64,000 nucleotides of DNA from CAMDPA01 sp964574325. Lineage in GTDB: Bacteria; Pseudomonadota; Alphaproteobacteria; Rhizobiales; Hyphomicrobiaceae. A model generated the notes under the pieces. The model did no database searches. It was not told where the DNA came from and saw only the letters and a list, made by a program, of their open reading frames with translations. The stretch spans positions 185,443-249,442 of the forward strand of contig CAZNMY010000001.1 in NCBI GenBank assembly GCA_964574325.1. Direction: 5' to 3'. The position numbers and the translations under genes were made by a program. Shown here piece by piece: positions 39,001-47,330 of this stretch (within the stretch, counting starts at the first letter, position 1; the number at the start of each line of letters is the position of its first letter).

Positions 39001-39135
39001 GCGGATGCCATGTCCCGCAAGCATGGGTCGGTCTCTCTGCAGGCGCGGATCGACGCCACACGCGCGCTCATCGAACGGATCGCGAAACGGCGGCCGGCGA
39101 TTACGCGATCGGAGGCCGCTGCGACTTTGCAATAG
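36088..39135 (+). CDS. Degenerate cyclase-AAA ATPase-TPR multidomain regulator
   Basis: A 1015-residue protein built like bacterial class III cyclase/AAA/TPR proteins. Residues about 30-200 follow the cyclase fold (ERRQVVVLAVGFDP ... DLGFVGEMVGAAVSFQ), but both metal-binding aspartates of the F-x-D and GDG motifs are absent (VVVLAVGF and GRIDPNLQIV), so catalysis is unlikely. An AAA/STAND-type ATPase follows with Walker A GVAGVGKTALVEW near residue 243 and Walker B VVVIEDMHWADE near 360. From about 620 helical TPR-like repeats fill the C-terminus. It ends without a LuxR-type DNA-binding domain, so it probably works through protein partners. ATG 36088 was chosen before the first domain; the longer frame has no homology. 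Confidence 0.8.
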   Translation: MSSQSSPGREGSERVVRAPDGDPFDLAWIGRSTGRAERRQVVVLAVGFDPVKVTDPEELVDALSRRRHFVLDIVARSGGSVGRIDPNLQIVAWGWPVAGEADTRFAVSAALEIAADTSQMARCGVDAGIAITSDAENGSFDLGFVGEMVGAAVSFQATASAGEVVVSDAVARLVADAFILIECRERQADVPLWLVERRGVRPRERIGRCVGQSPRIGRNAERAEIGKLLNAAMSGEAQLLRIEGVAGVGKTALVEWIEQEAARFVAEVVLVPCLPEQQHKPLEPVRRLIGKLARLPSPARSATAAGALVIDAFPCDGDVEGAALFAACGEALRSKKFVAETMARLLAELIAYKSRSRSLVVVIEDMHWADETSARVVDDLGRPGCREFGALLVVTSRPVRGSGASKEGCCRWRQLHLARHSLSEMQQLVDTCEFAAALDAETRERIAERSDGIPFIAFELAQLCAKHADKDGDHRLLARPNRLNSALTNRLDALATLKPLAQAAAVLGRLFDSRVLASVLGMEDRVIDERLAMLVDMGLLMPRRGRGGLYRFQDALLWSQAYGSVLKARRRDLHRRIAGVIEGDAGEKFETRPEIVAHHWKKAGDQAKAFEWWFRASLEAAERGAAARAVAFINHALTAKELAPHACSAHDEATLMSVLGGQLRVLRGSASREAVAAYERAMEVVSSMPARPDDIDLEIAWGISTIHLVRGDIQAAAESSSRLLSEATERNRHDISLLALRVHGTARLLAGAVCEAIRLLEDATSRYDRNMLGEFQRGFVSDPGAVTFAHLATAYAIAGNKEAARGCRNKALQLAAEMKHPHTSANVLGVLTISAVHMGETGVATALARGCKEISTQHGFRYWCARSDIIFAWQASVQNAEGGLDAMRAALDAYAATGSSRAAVFSACLTADVAIRAGRAKDAIALLASVRDAGERRGEWLYMPDVQRLEAWAMVEDDAGQLLDARRKLDAADAMSRKHGSVSLQARIDATRALIERIAKRRPAITRSEAAATLQ

Positions 39136-39145
39136 GCGAGGCGCG

Positions 39146-40576
39146 TCAGACGAGGGCGGTTACCGGTTGCTCGACGAAGCCTTTGTAGTTGGCGAGCAAC
39201 TCCGCGCCGAGCGCGCCATCGACCACGCGGTGGTCGCAGGAGACCGTCACCGACATCTTGGTGACGAAGCGGATGCCGCCGCCCTTGGCTTCCACGGGAC
39301 GGCGCTCGGCGGCGCCGATGGCGAAGATCGTCGCCTGAGGCGGGTTGATGATCGCGGAGAACTCGCGCACGCCGTACATGCCGAGGTTGGAGATGGTCGT
39401 CGCGCCGCCGAGATATTCCTCGGGCCGCAGCTTCTTGGCGCGGGCGCGGGCGGCAAGCTCCTTCATTTCCTGCGAGATCATCGCCACGGATTTCTGGTCG
39501 GCGTTGCGGAGCACGGGGGTCAGCAGACCACCGTCGATGGCGACGGCGACGGCGATATCGGCGTTGTTGAAATAGAGGATGCGATCTTCGGCCCAGGCGG
39601 CATTGGCGGCCGGCACGCGTTGCATGGCGGCAGCCAGCGCCTTGATGAGGAAGTCGTTGACGGAGAGCTTGTAGGCGGGCTTGCCGTCGGCGTTGCGGCG
39701 GACTTTCTCGTTCGCCTGGTCGCGGACTTCGAGCAGTGCGTCGAGCTCGAAGTCGGCGGTCAGGTAGAAGTGGGGGATCGTCTGCTTGGCTCGAGTCAGG
39801 CGCTCGGCGATCGTGCGGCGCATGCCGTCGACTTCGACCTCCTCGTAGGAGCCGGGAGCGTAGAGGGCCTTGACCTTGTCGGCGGAGGGGCCGGCGGCCG
39901 TGGTGACGATGGCGGGCGCCAGTGCGGCGCGAGGGGCGCCTGCGCCGCTGGCGATGGCGACGCCGATGTCGCGGGCGAGAATGCGGCCGTGGGGGCCGGA
40001 TGGCGATACGCGAGCGAGGTCGACGCCGGATTCGGCGGCGAGGCGGCGAGCGAGCGGTGTCACCGTGCCGCCGCCGGGAAGGCGTGCCGGGCCGTAGTTC
40101 CGTTCAGGTGTGCGGACTTCGCGGAACGGCTCGAGCTGGACGACGGCGGCGGGCTTGGCCGGCGCTGTAGCTGCCGGCGCTGCGAACTGGCGCTGAGCGA
40201 TGGCGGTCGGCAGTGGCATTGCGCCAGGGGCGGGCGCAACGTGTGCCGGGGAAGATGAGGCCGAGCCGAACGCTGCTGCGATGGCCGGGGGCGCTGCCTT
40301 CGGGGCGGAAGGTTTGTTCGAGGAGCCTGCAGCGACGGCGGAGCCTGGGGCTGCGATAACGGCGACGACGGCACCCACGGGAACGACGGCGCCGACGGGA
40401 ACGCGCACCTCCGACAGCACGCCGGGGGATGTCGCGGGGACCTCCATGGAAGTCTTGTCGGTCTCGATCTCGAACAGGTTGTCGCCGGCCGCGACAGGGT
40501 CGCCCGCCTTCTTGAACCACTTGACGATCTTGCCTTCGGCGACAGTTTCGCCGAGCTGCGGCATCAGGACGTCCAT
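39146..40576 (-). CDS. Dihydrolipoamide acyltransferase (E2) of a 2-oxoacid dehydrogenase complex
   Basis: The 476-residue core of a pyruvate/acetoin/branched-chain-type complex; it moves the acyl group from E1 to coenzyme A on a swinging lipoyl arm. One lipoyl domain (residues 1-75) has the lipoylated Lys41 in EIETDKTSMEV; an Ala/Pro linker follows; the E1/E3-binding domain is VTPLARRLAAESGVDLARV; the catalytic domain ends with CDHRVVDG. Last gene of the minus-strand operon with E1alpha and E1beta, separated from them by ligase, dioxygenase and aldehyde dehydrogenase genes. No E3 gene is present, so a shared E3 must be used. Confidence 0.92.
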   Translation of the reverse strand: MDVLMPQLGETVAEGKIVKWFKKAGDPVAAGDNLFEIETDKTSMEVPATSPGVLSEVRVPVGAVVPVGAVVAVIAAPGSAVAAGSSNKPSAPKAAPPAIAAAFGSASSSPAHVAPAPGAMPLPTAIAQRQFAAPAATAPAKPAAVVQLEPFREVRTPERNYGPARLPGGGTVTPLARRLAAESGVDLARVSPSGPHGRILARDIGVAIASGAGAPRAALAPAIVTTAAGPSADKVKALYAPGSYEEVEVDGMRRTIAERLTRAKQTIPHFYLTADFELDALLEVRDQANEKVRRNADGKPAYKLSVNDFLIKALAAAMQRVPAANAAWAEDRILYFNNADIAVAVAIDGGLLTPVLRNADQKSVAMISQEMKELAARARAKKLRPEEYLGGATTISNLGMYGVREFSAIINPPQATIFAIGAAERRPVEAKGGGIRFVTKMSVTVSCDHRVVDGALGAELLANYKGFVEQPVTALV

Positions 40577-40597
40577 TGCGAATTCCTCGGATATCCA

Positions 40598-40721
40598 CTC
40601 TCCCCGATGTTGCGGGGAGAGGTTTAGGGAGATGGGCTGCAGCCAATACCACGCGGAGCGAGGGGCCGCTCCTCACCCCGACCCTCTCCCCGTACGCGCC
40701 GGAGGGCGCTACGCGGAGAGG
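40598..40721. repeat. Palindromic repeat element between gabD-like and E2 genes
   Basis: Two hairpins: CTCTCCCCG-ATGTTG-CGGGGAGAG (40598-40621), and a long imperfect one from CCTCTCCCCGTACGCGCC to GGCGCTACGCGGAGAGG (40683-40721). Between them lies the palindrome GGCTGCAGCC. The layout is the usual rhizobial paired-hairpin extragenic element. Confidence 0.75.
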
Positions 40722-40728
40722 CAGGAGA

Positions 40729-42198
40729 TCACCACGTTACGGAAACGTACTGCGTCTCGAGGAACTCCATCAGGCCCTCGTGCGCGCCTTCGCGCCCAAG
40801 ACCCGACTGCTTCATGCCGCCGAAGGGGGCGGCGGGATCGGAGACTAGGCCGCGGTTCAAGCCGATCATCCCGAAGTCGAGCTTTTCGGAGACGCGCATG
40901 CCGCGGGCGAGATCCTTTGTATAGAGGTAGGCGACGAGGCCGTATTCGGTGTCGTTCGCTTTCCTGATGACTTCTTCCTCGGTCTTGAAGGTCTGGATCG
41001 GGGCGACCGGTCCGAAGATCTCCTCGCGCAGGAGGTTGGCGGTGTCCGGGACGTTCGTCAGCACGGTGGCGGGATAGAAGAACCCCTTGCCGCCCGGAGA
41101 CTTGCCGCCGGCGGTGACTTTCGCGCCTTTCTTCACCGCGTCGTCGACGAGTTCCTGCACCTTGTCGCGGGTCTCGGCGTTGACGAGCGGGCCGAGCGCC
41201 ACGCCTTCGGTGAGGCCGTTGCCCATTTTCAGCGCGCCCATCTTCTCGGTCAGCTTCTTCGCGAAGCTGTCGGCGACCTTTTCGTGGACGTAGAAACGGT
41301 TCGCGGCGGTGCAGGCTTCACCCATGTTGCGCATCTTGGCAATCATCGCGCCTTCGATGGCGGCGTCGATGTCGGCGTCCTCGAACACGAGGAAGGGCGC
41401 GTTGCCGCCCAGCTCCATCGCGGGCTTCACGATATTGTCGGCGGCTTCGTGCAGGAGCTTGCGGCCGACTTCCGTGCTGCCGGTGAAGGAGACGATGCGG
41501 ACGCGCGGGTCGTGCAGCATCTTGGACACGACGGGGCCGGAGCGGCGCGAGGGAATGACGTTGACGACGCCGGCAGGGACGCCCGCCTTCTCCAGGATCG
41601 GCATCAGCGCGAGCATGGTCAGCGGCGTTTCCGACGCGGGCTTCAGCACGACGGGGCAGCCGGCGGCGAGTGCTGGTCCGATCTTGCGGGTCGCCATGGC
41701 GGCGGGGAAGTTCCACGGCGTGACGAGGCAGGCGACGCCGATCGGGCGGTGCTGCACGAGGATGCGCGCGCCCGACGACGGAGCGATCGACATCTGGCCG
41801 AGGTTGCGGACGCCTTCCTCCGCGTACCAGCGGAAGAACTCGGCGGAGTAGGCGACCTCGCCGCGGCTGTCGGACAGGGCCTTGCCGTTCTCCAGCGTGA
41901 TGAGTTTTGCAAGCCGCTCGGCGTCGGCGATGATGAACTCGTAGGCTTTGCGCAGGATCTCGGCGCGCTCGCGCGGCTTCCTCCCGGCCCAGTCTGCCAT
42001 CGAGGCGTGGGCGGCATCGACCGCAGCTTGCGCGTCATCGACGGTGGCGGAGGCGACGTCGCAGATCTTATCCTCGGTGGCGGGATCGATGATGTCGAAG
42101 CGCGCGCCGTCGGAGGCCTTCTTCCATTTGCCGCCGATCCACAGGTCGGTCGGAACGCCGGCGAGGAGGTTGTCGTAGGAGGAACTGGATTTGGCCAT
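40729..42198 (-). CDS. gabD: NAD(P)-dependent succinate-semialdehyde-type dehydrogenase
   Basis: A 489-residue aldehyde dehydrogenase with the oxyanion residue and NAD-binding motifs LVTPWNFP, SFTGSTEVGRKLL, MELGGNAPFLVFEDAD and the catalytic cysteine in NMGEACTAANRF. The closest family is GabD, which oxidises succinate semialdehyde to succinate. Within this operon it may instead oxidise an aromatic or small aldehyde produced by the pathway. ATG at 42198 has AAAGGTGAT upstream; an upstream extension has no homology. It lies 76 bases after the DpgC-like gene and upstream of E2. Confidence 0.88.
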   Translation of the reverse strand: MAKSSSSYDNLLAGVPTDLWIGGKWKKASDGARFDIIDPATEDKICDVASATVDDAQAAVDAAHASMADWAGRKPRERAEILRKAYEFIIADAERLAKLITLENGKALSDSRGEVAYSAEFFRWYAEEGVRNLGQMSIAPSSGARILVQHRPIGVACLVTPWNFPAAMATRKIGPALAAGCPVVLKPASETPLTMLALMPILEKAGVPAGVVNVIPSRRSGPVVSKMLHDPRVRIVSFTGSTEVGRKLLHEAADNIVKPAMELGGNAPFLVFEDADIDAAIEGAMIAKMRNMGEACTAANRFYVHEKVADSFAKKLTEKMGALKMGNGLTEGVALGPLVNAETRDKVQELVDDAVKKGAKVTAGGKSPGGKGFFYPATVLTNVPDTANLLREEIFGPVAPIQTFKTEEEVIRKANDTEYGLVAYLYTKDLARGMRVSEKLDFGMIGLNRGLVSDPAAPFGGMKQSGLGREGAHEGLMEFLETQYVSVTW

Positions 42199-42274
42199 TG
42201 GATCACCTTTATTCGAATCTCGTTCTGGCGATGGAGCGGAGCCGTGACCGGCGTCCGTTTGCTTTGAGTGAAGG

Positions 42275-43636
42275 TCAGTATCTGCGATTGCGTGCATCCC
42301 AATTGCGTTCGAGGTTTGCAATGAGTGCCGGGCTGAAGTGACAGTAGGCCTGCTCGCGGGCGTATACCGCAGCATAACGGCGGAACAGATCGAACGGCTC
42401 CTGGCCGACGCGGAATGCGCGGCGATTACCGACAGCGCTGACGACACCGGAACTGGTCAGTCCGGCGACGACTTTCTCGACCGCCTCGTCCATTGCCTGC
42501 GGCGGCACTATTTCATCGCAGATCATGCGGCCTGCGGGGCTGTCGCAGTCGAGCCTTCGCTCGTACTGGATCGCTTGCCGCGCAATCCTGTCGCCGACGA
42601 AGCGCGGCAGGCGGAGGTTTGCGAAGCCGGGAATGATGCCTTCCTTGCGCGCCGGCAAGGTCATGTAGGCGTCGGATGCGGCGACGACGTAATCCATGCA
42701 CAACAGCAGCTGGCAGTGACCGCCGATCGCGAATGTGTCGACGGCGGCGATCCACGGCTTTTCCATGGCGGTTCCGGAGACATCGTCGGGAAGTGCAACC
42801 GGAGACGCGAGGCCGCGCATGATCTTGTGCACGAAACCGAGATCCCGGACGAGATACCAGAGATACGGAATCCTGCCGCGGTAGAGGTGGGTCAGGTTGA
42901 TGCCGGCGCCGAACAGCCGGCGCTGGAAATACTTCGGGTGCTCGACGGGGCCGCCACGCATCACCACGATCTCGTTCAACGGGTCGAGGATGGCCGCGTC
43001 GACGGCCGCTTCCATCGCCTCGATCGTCGTGTCGTCCTCGGCATTCAGGAAGCGGGGATTGGCAAAGGTGAAGTGCAACGCCTTGCCGCGGCGCTGAAGA
43101 TGGACGGCGCCGAGATCCAGTTTTCCATCCAAGGTCAACCGGCGCGCGTGCTCAGCCGACGTAGGCAGGGGCAACAGCATGGCGTGGCAGAGGTGGCTGC
43201 CGATATCCGAACGCGCGAGGATCTGTGCGAACAGGAGTCCCTGGTCGATCTCGATTCCGTCTTTGGCGGATTGGTCGAGCGTTGACTCGGCGTCGACCTG
43301 CTGCCTTGTCGGGACCAGTCCGGGGACAATTACGGCCGCTTCGCAGGCAATCTCGGGGATGCGCAGGAAGCGCGTCCGGTCGGCGGTCAGCCGGTCGTAG
43401 AGGCTGGCGACGTGCTGCGTCAGGAAGCGCTCGCGGGCGGCCCGTGTGCGGGCGAGGAGGGCGGCTGCGTCGGCGGCTTCAGCCGCATTGCGCGCGGGCT
43501 TGGCGGGCAGGCTCGCCAAACGACGAGCGGCGCTGGCGAAATACGCCGAAAAGCGCGCGACGTCGCCAGCGAAGTCCGGCGTTGCTGCCGGTCCCGGATC
43601 TGCGTCGTGCCCTTCAGTTTCGTCGAGCTTGCTCAT
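42275..43636 (-). CDS. DpgC-like cofactor-independent dioxygenase of the crotonase fold
   Basis: A 453-residue protein with an N-terminal helical region (about 1-185) and a crotonase domain (about 190-430). The C-terminal half closely follows the pattern of DpgC, the (3,5-dihydroxyphenyl)acetyl-CoA 1,2-dioxygenase of vancomycin-type antibiotic producers: AIGGHCQLLL, YMTLPARKEGIIPG, LRLPRFVGDRIARQAI, NRRAFRVGQEP and REQAYCHFSPALIANLERNW. DpgC uses O2 without metal or cofactor to turn an arylacetyl-CoA into an arylglyoxylate and free CoA. It starts two bases after the stop of the arylacetate-CoA-ligase-like gene, so the two are one translational unit. Family assignment is strong; the substrate is inferred. 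Confidence 0.87.
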   Translation of the reverse strand: MSKLDETEGHDADPGPAATPDFAGDVARFSAYFASAARRLASLPAKPARNAAEAADAAALLARTRAARERFLTQHVASLYDRLTADRTRFLRIPEIACEAAVIVPGLVPTRQQVDAESTLDQSAKDGIEIDQGLLFAQILARSDIGSHLCHAMLLPLPTSAEHARRLTLDGKLDLGAVHLQRRGKALHFTFANPRFLNAEDDTTIEAMEAAVDAAILDPLNEIVVMRGGPVEHPKYFQRRLFGAGINLTHLYRGRIPYLWYLVRDLGFVHKIMRGLASPVALPDDVSGTAMEKPWIAAVDTFAIGGHCQLLLCMDYVVAASDAYMTLPARKEGIIPGFANLRLPRFVGDRIARQAIQYERRLDCDSPAGRMICDEIVPPQAMDEAVEKVVAGLTSSGVVSAVGNRRAFRVGQEPFDLFRRYAAVYAREQAYCHFSPALIANLERNWDARNRRY

Positions 43637-43638
43637 CG

Positions 43639-44943
43639 TCAGGTTCTCGGCCGTTTGTCGATCACGCGGGTCGCCTTGCCTTGTGAGCGCTCGATCGTAC
43701 CCGGCGGCACGACCCGCAAGCGGGCCGTCACGCCGACCTGATCCTTGATGCTGCGTTCGGCGAGGTGCGCGAGCGCCGCCATCTCCGACTCCGATGCCGT
43801 CGCGCGGGTCTCCACGACCACTTCGAGCTCGTCGAGGCGATCCGTGCGCGAGACCTCGAGCATGTAATGCGGTGCCAGGGCCGGCTCGCGCGTCAGCACC
43901 GTTTCGATCTGGGATGGAAAGACGTTCACACCGCGAATGATGAGCATGTCGTCACTGCGACCCTTGATGCGTTCGATGCGCCGCATGGCCCGTCCGGCGC
44001 CGGGAAGCATGCGCGTCAGGTCGTGTGTGCGGTAGCGGATGACCGGCATCGCTTCCTTGCTGAGCGAGGTGAATACCAGCTCGCCTTCTTCGCCGTCTGG
44101 AACGACCCGGCCGGTGGCGGGATCGATGATCTCGGGCAGGAAGTGATCCTCCCACAAGGTCAGGCCATCCATGGTGCTGGCGTACTCCTGGCCAACGCCG
44201 GGTCCCATCACTTCGGAGAGGCCATAGATGTTGACGGCGACGACGCCGAGCCGCCGCTCGATCTCCTGCCGCATGCCTTCGGTCCAAGGCTCGGCGCCGC
44301 AGATGGCGATACGCAGGCTCGTGGCGCGTGCGTCGATGCCCTGCCGGTCGAACTCGTCGGCGATGGCCAGCAGATAGGAGGGAGTGACCGCGATGATATC
44401 GGGCTCGAGATCGGTGATGAGCTGCACCTGGCGTTGGGTGAAGCCGCCGCTGACGGGGATCACTGCGCACCCGAGCATCTCTGCGCCGTAGTGAAGGCCG
44501 AGACCGCCGGTGAACAAACCATAGCCGTATGCGACATGGATCTTGTCGCCACGTCTGCCGCCTGCCGCGCGGATCGAACGGGCGACGAGCCGGGACCAGG
44601 TGTCGATGTCGCCGCGCGTATAGCCGACGATGGTCGGCTTGCCGGTGGTGCCACTCGAGGCATGTATGCGAGCGATGCGGTCCATTGGAACCGCGAACAT
44701 GCCGTAGGGGTAGTTGTTGCGGAGGTCGGCTTTCATCGTGAACGGAAACCGCTGCAGGTCGCTCAGTTCGCGGAGATCACTGGGGTGAACGCCTGCCGTG
44801 TCGAAGGACTTCCGGTAGTGTGGGATGTGCTCGTATGCGGTGTCGAGCGTCTGCTGAAGGCGCTCGAGTTGATGGGCGCGAAGCTCATCGAGGCTCGCCA
44901 TCTCGATCGGCTCCGGTTGATCGAGTGATGCCAGGTCCGGCAT
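43639..44943 (-). CDS. Phenylacetate-CoA ligase family protein (PaaK-like)
   Basis: A 434-residue adenylate-forming enzyme that would activate an arylacetate to its CoA thioester with ATP. The AMP-binding signature is HASSGTTGKPTIVGY at about residue 93; IYGLSEVMGPGVGQE, RYRTHDLTRMLPG and the C-terminal RSDDMLIIRGVNVFPSQIE match PaaK. The usual paaABCDE epoxidase genes of the phenylacetate pathway are absent, and the next gene is a DpgC-like oxygenase, so the product probably enters a different route. ATG at 44943 has GGAGAG upstream. Confidence 0.9.
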   Translation of the reverse strand: MPDLASLDQPEPIEMASLDELRAHQLERLQQTLDTAYEHIPHYRKSFDTAGVHPSDLRELSDLQRFPFTMKADLRNNYPYGMFAVPMDRIARIHASSGTTGKPTIVGYTRGDIDTWSRLVARSIRAAGGRRGDKIHVAYGYGLFTGGLGLHYGAEMLGCAVIPVSGGFTQRQVQLITDLEPDIIAVTPSYLLAIADEFDRQGIDARATSLRIAICGAEPWTEGMRQEIERRLGVVAVNIYGLSEVMGPGVGQEYASTMDGLTLWEDHFLPEIIDPATGRVVPDGEEGELVFTSLSKEAMPVIRYRTHDLTRMLPGAGRAMRRIERIKGRSDDMLIIRGVNVFPSQIETVLTREPALAPHYMLEVSRTDRLDELEVVVETRATASESEMAALAHLAERSIKDQVGVTARLRVVPPGTIERSQGKATRVIDKRPRT

Positions 44944-45017
44944 AGAAACTCTCCATCTGCTGAACCGAAACTGCGGCGTGCCGCTGGGGCCCAGACCCGA
45001 TCCGAACTCGCGCTGCC

Positions 45018-45998
45018 TCAAGCCGCCAAGCTGCGCCTTACCGTTTCTGCGATGCGATCGGCCGTCGGCAGCACCATGTCCTCCAGGATGTCGGCGGCGG
45101 GCAGCGGGATGTGCGGCGTGGTAATGCGGACGATGGGACCGTCGAGATCGTAGAAGGCTTCGTCGGCGATGATCGACGCGATTTCCGCGCCCCAGCCGCA
45201 CAAACGTGGGTTCTCCTCGACGGTGAAGACGCGATGGGTGCGGGCGACGGAGCCGAGGATCGTCTGCGTATCGAGGGGCACGAGGCTGCGCACGTCGATC
45301 ACCTCGCAATCGACGCCATGCTGGGCTTTCAGGCGCTGGGCAGCCTCCAGCGCGCGCGGCACCATCAGAGCGAGGGCGAGGATCGTGCAGTCCTTGCCGG
45401 GGCGGACGATCCGGGCGGTGCCGAGGGTGTCGAGGATCTCGCCGTCGGGCACCTCGCCCTTCACGGCGTAGAGCGACTTGTGCTCGAAGAAAATGACGGG
45501 GTCGGGATCGCGCACGGCGGCAGCGAGGAGGCCGATCACGTCGAGCGGAGTGGAGGGGGCCACGACCTTGAGGCCGGGGATCATCATGCACCAGTTCTCG
45601 ACCGACTGGCTGTGCTGCGCGCCGAAGCGGGAGCCCGCGCCATTGCCGGTGCGCACCACGAGCGGGCATTTGGTCTGCCCGTTCGACATATAGCGCGACT
45701 TCGGGAACTCGTTGGCGATGAAGTCGAAGCAGACGGCGATGAAGTCGGAGAACATGATCTCGGCGATCGGCTTCAGGCCGGTCATGGCCGCTCCCATCGC
45801 AGCGCCGAGGATCGCCTGCTCGGAGATCGGCGTGTCGCGCACGCGGCGCGGGCCGAATTGTTCGTAGAGGCCGACGGTCGCCTTGAACACGCCGCCGGCC
45901 TTGGCGACGTCCTCACCGAAGAAGATGACGTCGGGATCACGCGCCATCTCCTGAGCGATGCCGCGTGCGACCGCGTCGCGATAGGTCAATTCCGCCAT
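45018..45998 (-). CDS. 2-oxoacid dehydrogenase E1 component, beta subunit
   Basis: A 326-residue transketolase-like subunit that with E1alpha binds thiamine diphosphate and decarboxylates a 2-oxoacid. Motifs: ELTYRDAVARGIAQEM at the start, FGEDVAKAGG, RVRDTPISEQAILGAA and the C-terminal transketolase domain with VEENPRLCGWGAEI. Unlike the PDH E1beta typical of alphaproteobacteria it has no N-terminal lipoyl domain, so it belongs to the acetoin/branched-chain-like type and is probably not the housekeeping pyruvate dehydrogenase. Its ATG lies within the last codons of E1alpha (13-base overlap). Confidence 0.93.
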   Translation of the reverse strand: MAELTYRDAVARGIAQEMARDPDVIFFGEDVAKAGGVFKATVGLYEQFGPRRVRDTPISEQAILGAAMGAAMTGLKPIAEIMFSDFIAVCFDFIANEFPKSRYMSNGQTKCPLVVRTGNGAGSRFGAQHSQSVENWCMMIPGLKVVAPSTPLDVIGLLAAAVRDPDPVIFFEHKSLYAVKGEVPDGEILDTLGTARIVRPGKDCTILALALMVPRALEAAQRLKAQHGVDCEVIDVRSLVPLDTQTILGSVARTHRVFTVEENPRLCGWGAEIASIIADEAFYDLDGPIVRITTPHIPLPAADILEDMVLPTADRIAETVRRSLAA

Positions 45999-47056
45999 GC
46001 CCAGCCTCCGTCTGCATATACGTCGGTGAAAATGATGTCGGTCGGCGGGTTCGGAGAGGCCTTGCAGGCTTCGGTGGCGGCTTCGACGACGCTTGCAACC
46101 TGCTTGTCGATGTCGTCGATCACGGCCTGCTTGATGCCGAACTGCTTGAGGCGCTCGCGATAGACCTTGATCGGGTCCTTCTCCTTCCAGCGCTCCAGCT
46201 CGCCTTCGGGGCGATACTTGGCGGGATCGGCGCGGGAATGGCCGCTGTGGCGGTAGGTGAGGCATTCGATGAGCGAGGGGCCGCCACCGGAACGCGCCTT
46301 GGCGAATGCCTTCTGCGCTTCGCGATAGACGACGTCGGCGTCGTTGCCGTCGATGACGATCTTGTCGAGGCCGTAGGCAGAGGCGCGGTCGCCGGCCGGG
46401 TTGTGGACGGCCGTCACTTCGTGGATCGGCGTGTACTCCATGTAGAGGTTGTTCTCGCACACGAAGATCACCGGCAGCTTCCAGATGACCGCGAAATTCA
46501 ACGCTTCGTGGAAGGCGCCGATGTTGGTGGTGCCATCGCCGAAGAAGCAGACGGAGACGAAGTCCTCGCCCTTGTACTGGGCAGTGAGGGCGGCGCCGCA
46601 GGCGATCGGAAGATGCGCGCCGATGATGGCGTAGGAGCCCATCACGCCGTGCTCTTCGGAGGTGAGATGCATCGAGCCGCCCTTGCCGCGCATCAGGCCA
46701 TTGTCGCGCTGCATCAGCTCGCCGAGGACCTTCTCGATGGGAACGCCGCGCGCGAGGGTGTGGGCGTGGCCGCGATAGGTGCAGAAGGTGAGGTCGCCCT
46801 TCTTCATCGCCACGCCGAAGCCGGCGGCAATCGCTTCCTGGCCGAGCGACAGGTGGCTCGTGCCTTTGACGAGGTTCTGCAGGAACAGATCGTAGGCGCG
46901 CTGCTCGGCCTGCCGGATCTCGACCTGGGAGCGGTAAAGCGCCAGCCTTGTAGCTTCGCCGATGTCGTCGTTGGGCCCGGGAGCGCCGGGTCCGGAAGTC
47001 GATCCGGCCGGGCTGCCTGCGGCATGAGCCGTGCCACGATCCCTCGTCTTGGCCAT
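45986..47056 (-). CDS. 2-oxoacid dehydrogenase E1 component, alpha subunit
   Basis: A 356-residue thiamine-diphosphate-binding subunit. The cofactor motif runs from GDG (residues 173-175, in CFFGDGTTNIGAF) to NN (202-203). The first 35 residues are a Gly/Pro/Ser-rich tail. MHLTSEEHGVMGSYAIIGAH and YRHSGHSRADPAKYR (phosphorylation-loop region) are typical of acetoin- and pyruvate-type E1alpha. First gene of the six-gene operon that includes the ligase and dioxygenase. ATG at 47056 with GAGGGAAG 4 nt upstream. The substrate may be an arylglyoxylate rather than pyruvate (inference from context). Confidence 0.93.
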   Translation of the reverse strand: MAKTRDRGTAHAAGSPAGSTSGPGAPGPNDDIGEATRLALYRSQVEIRQAEQRAYDLFLQNLVKGTSHLSLGQEAIAAGFGVAMKKGDLTFCTYRGHAHTLARGVPIEKVLGELMQRDNGLMRGKGGSMHLTSEEHGVMGSYAIIGAHLPIACGAALTAQYKGEDFVSVCFFGDGTTNIGAFHEALNFAVIWKLPVIFVCENNLYMEYTPIHEVTAVHNPAGDRASAYGLDKIVIDGNDADVVYREAQKAFAKARSGGGPSLIECLTYRHSGHSRADPAKYRPEGELERWKEKDPIKVYRERLKQFGIKQAVIDDIDKQVASVVEAATEACKASPNPPTDIIFTDVYADGGWAWRN

Positions 47057-47330
47057 GTTCTTCCCTCGATCAAGCCGCCGCCACGGTGTGCGCGCGATCA
47101 TATAAAGGCATTCCGGGCATCATGCAATCGTTTGCTTTGTAGGGATTGCAGAATGTTAGCTTCATTCAGTCGCAGCGATTTCCGGCGCCGGGCGCCGCCG
47201 ATCTCGGCGCGGGTTTCTCGTTCGATAGGTAGATCCGCCCCGGTCAGAAAGTCTAGCGGGGGAACACTATTTCGCGATCTCGATTTGGACTAGAGTGAGC
47301 GACCATAATCCGCAAGGGAGGAAAAATCGG

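Noticed and set aside
45018..47056. Housekeeping pyruvate dehydrogenase E1
   Set aside because: The E1beta has no N-terminal lipoyl domain, and the genes share an operon with ligase and dioxygenase genes, not with E3 or the usual alphaproteobacterial pdh set.
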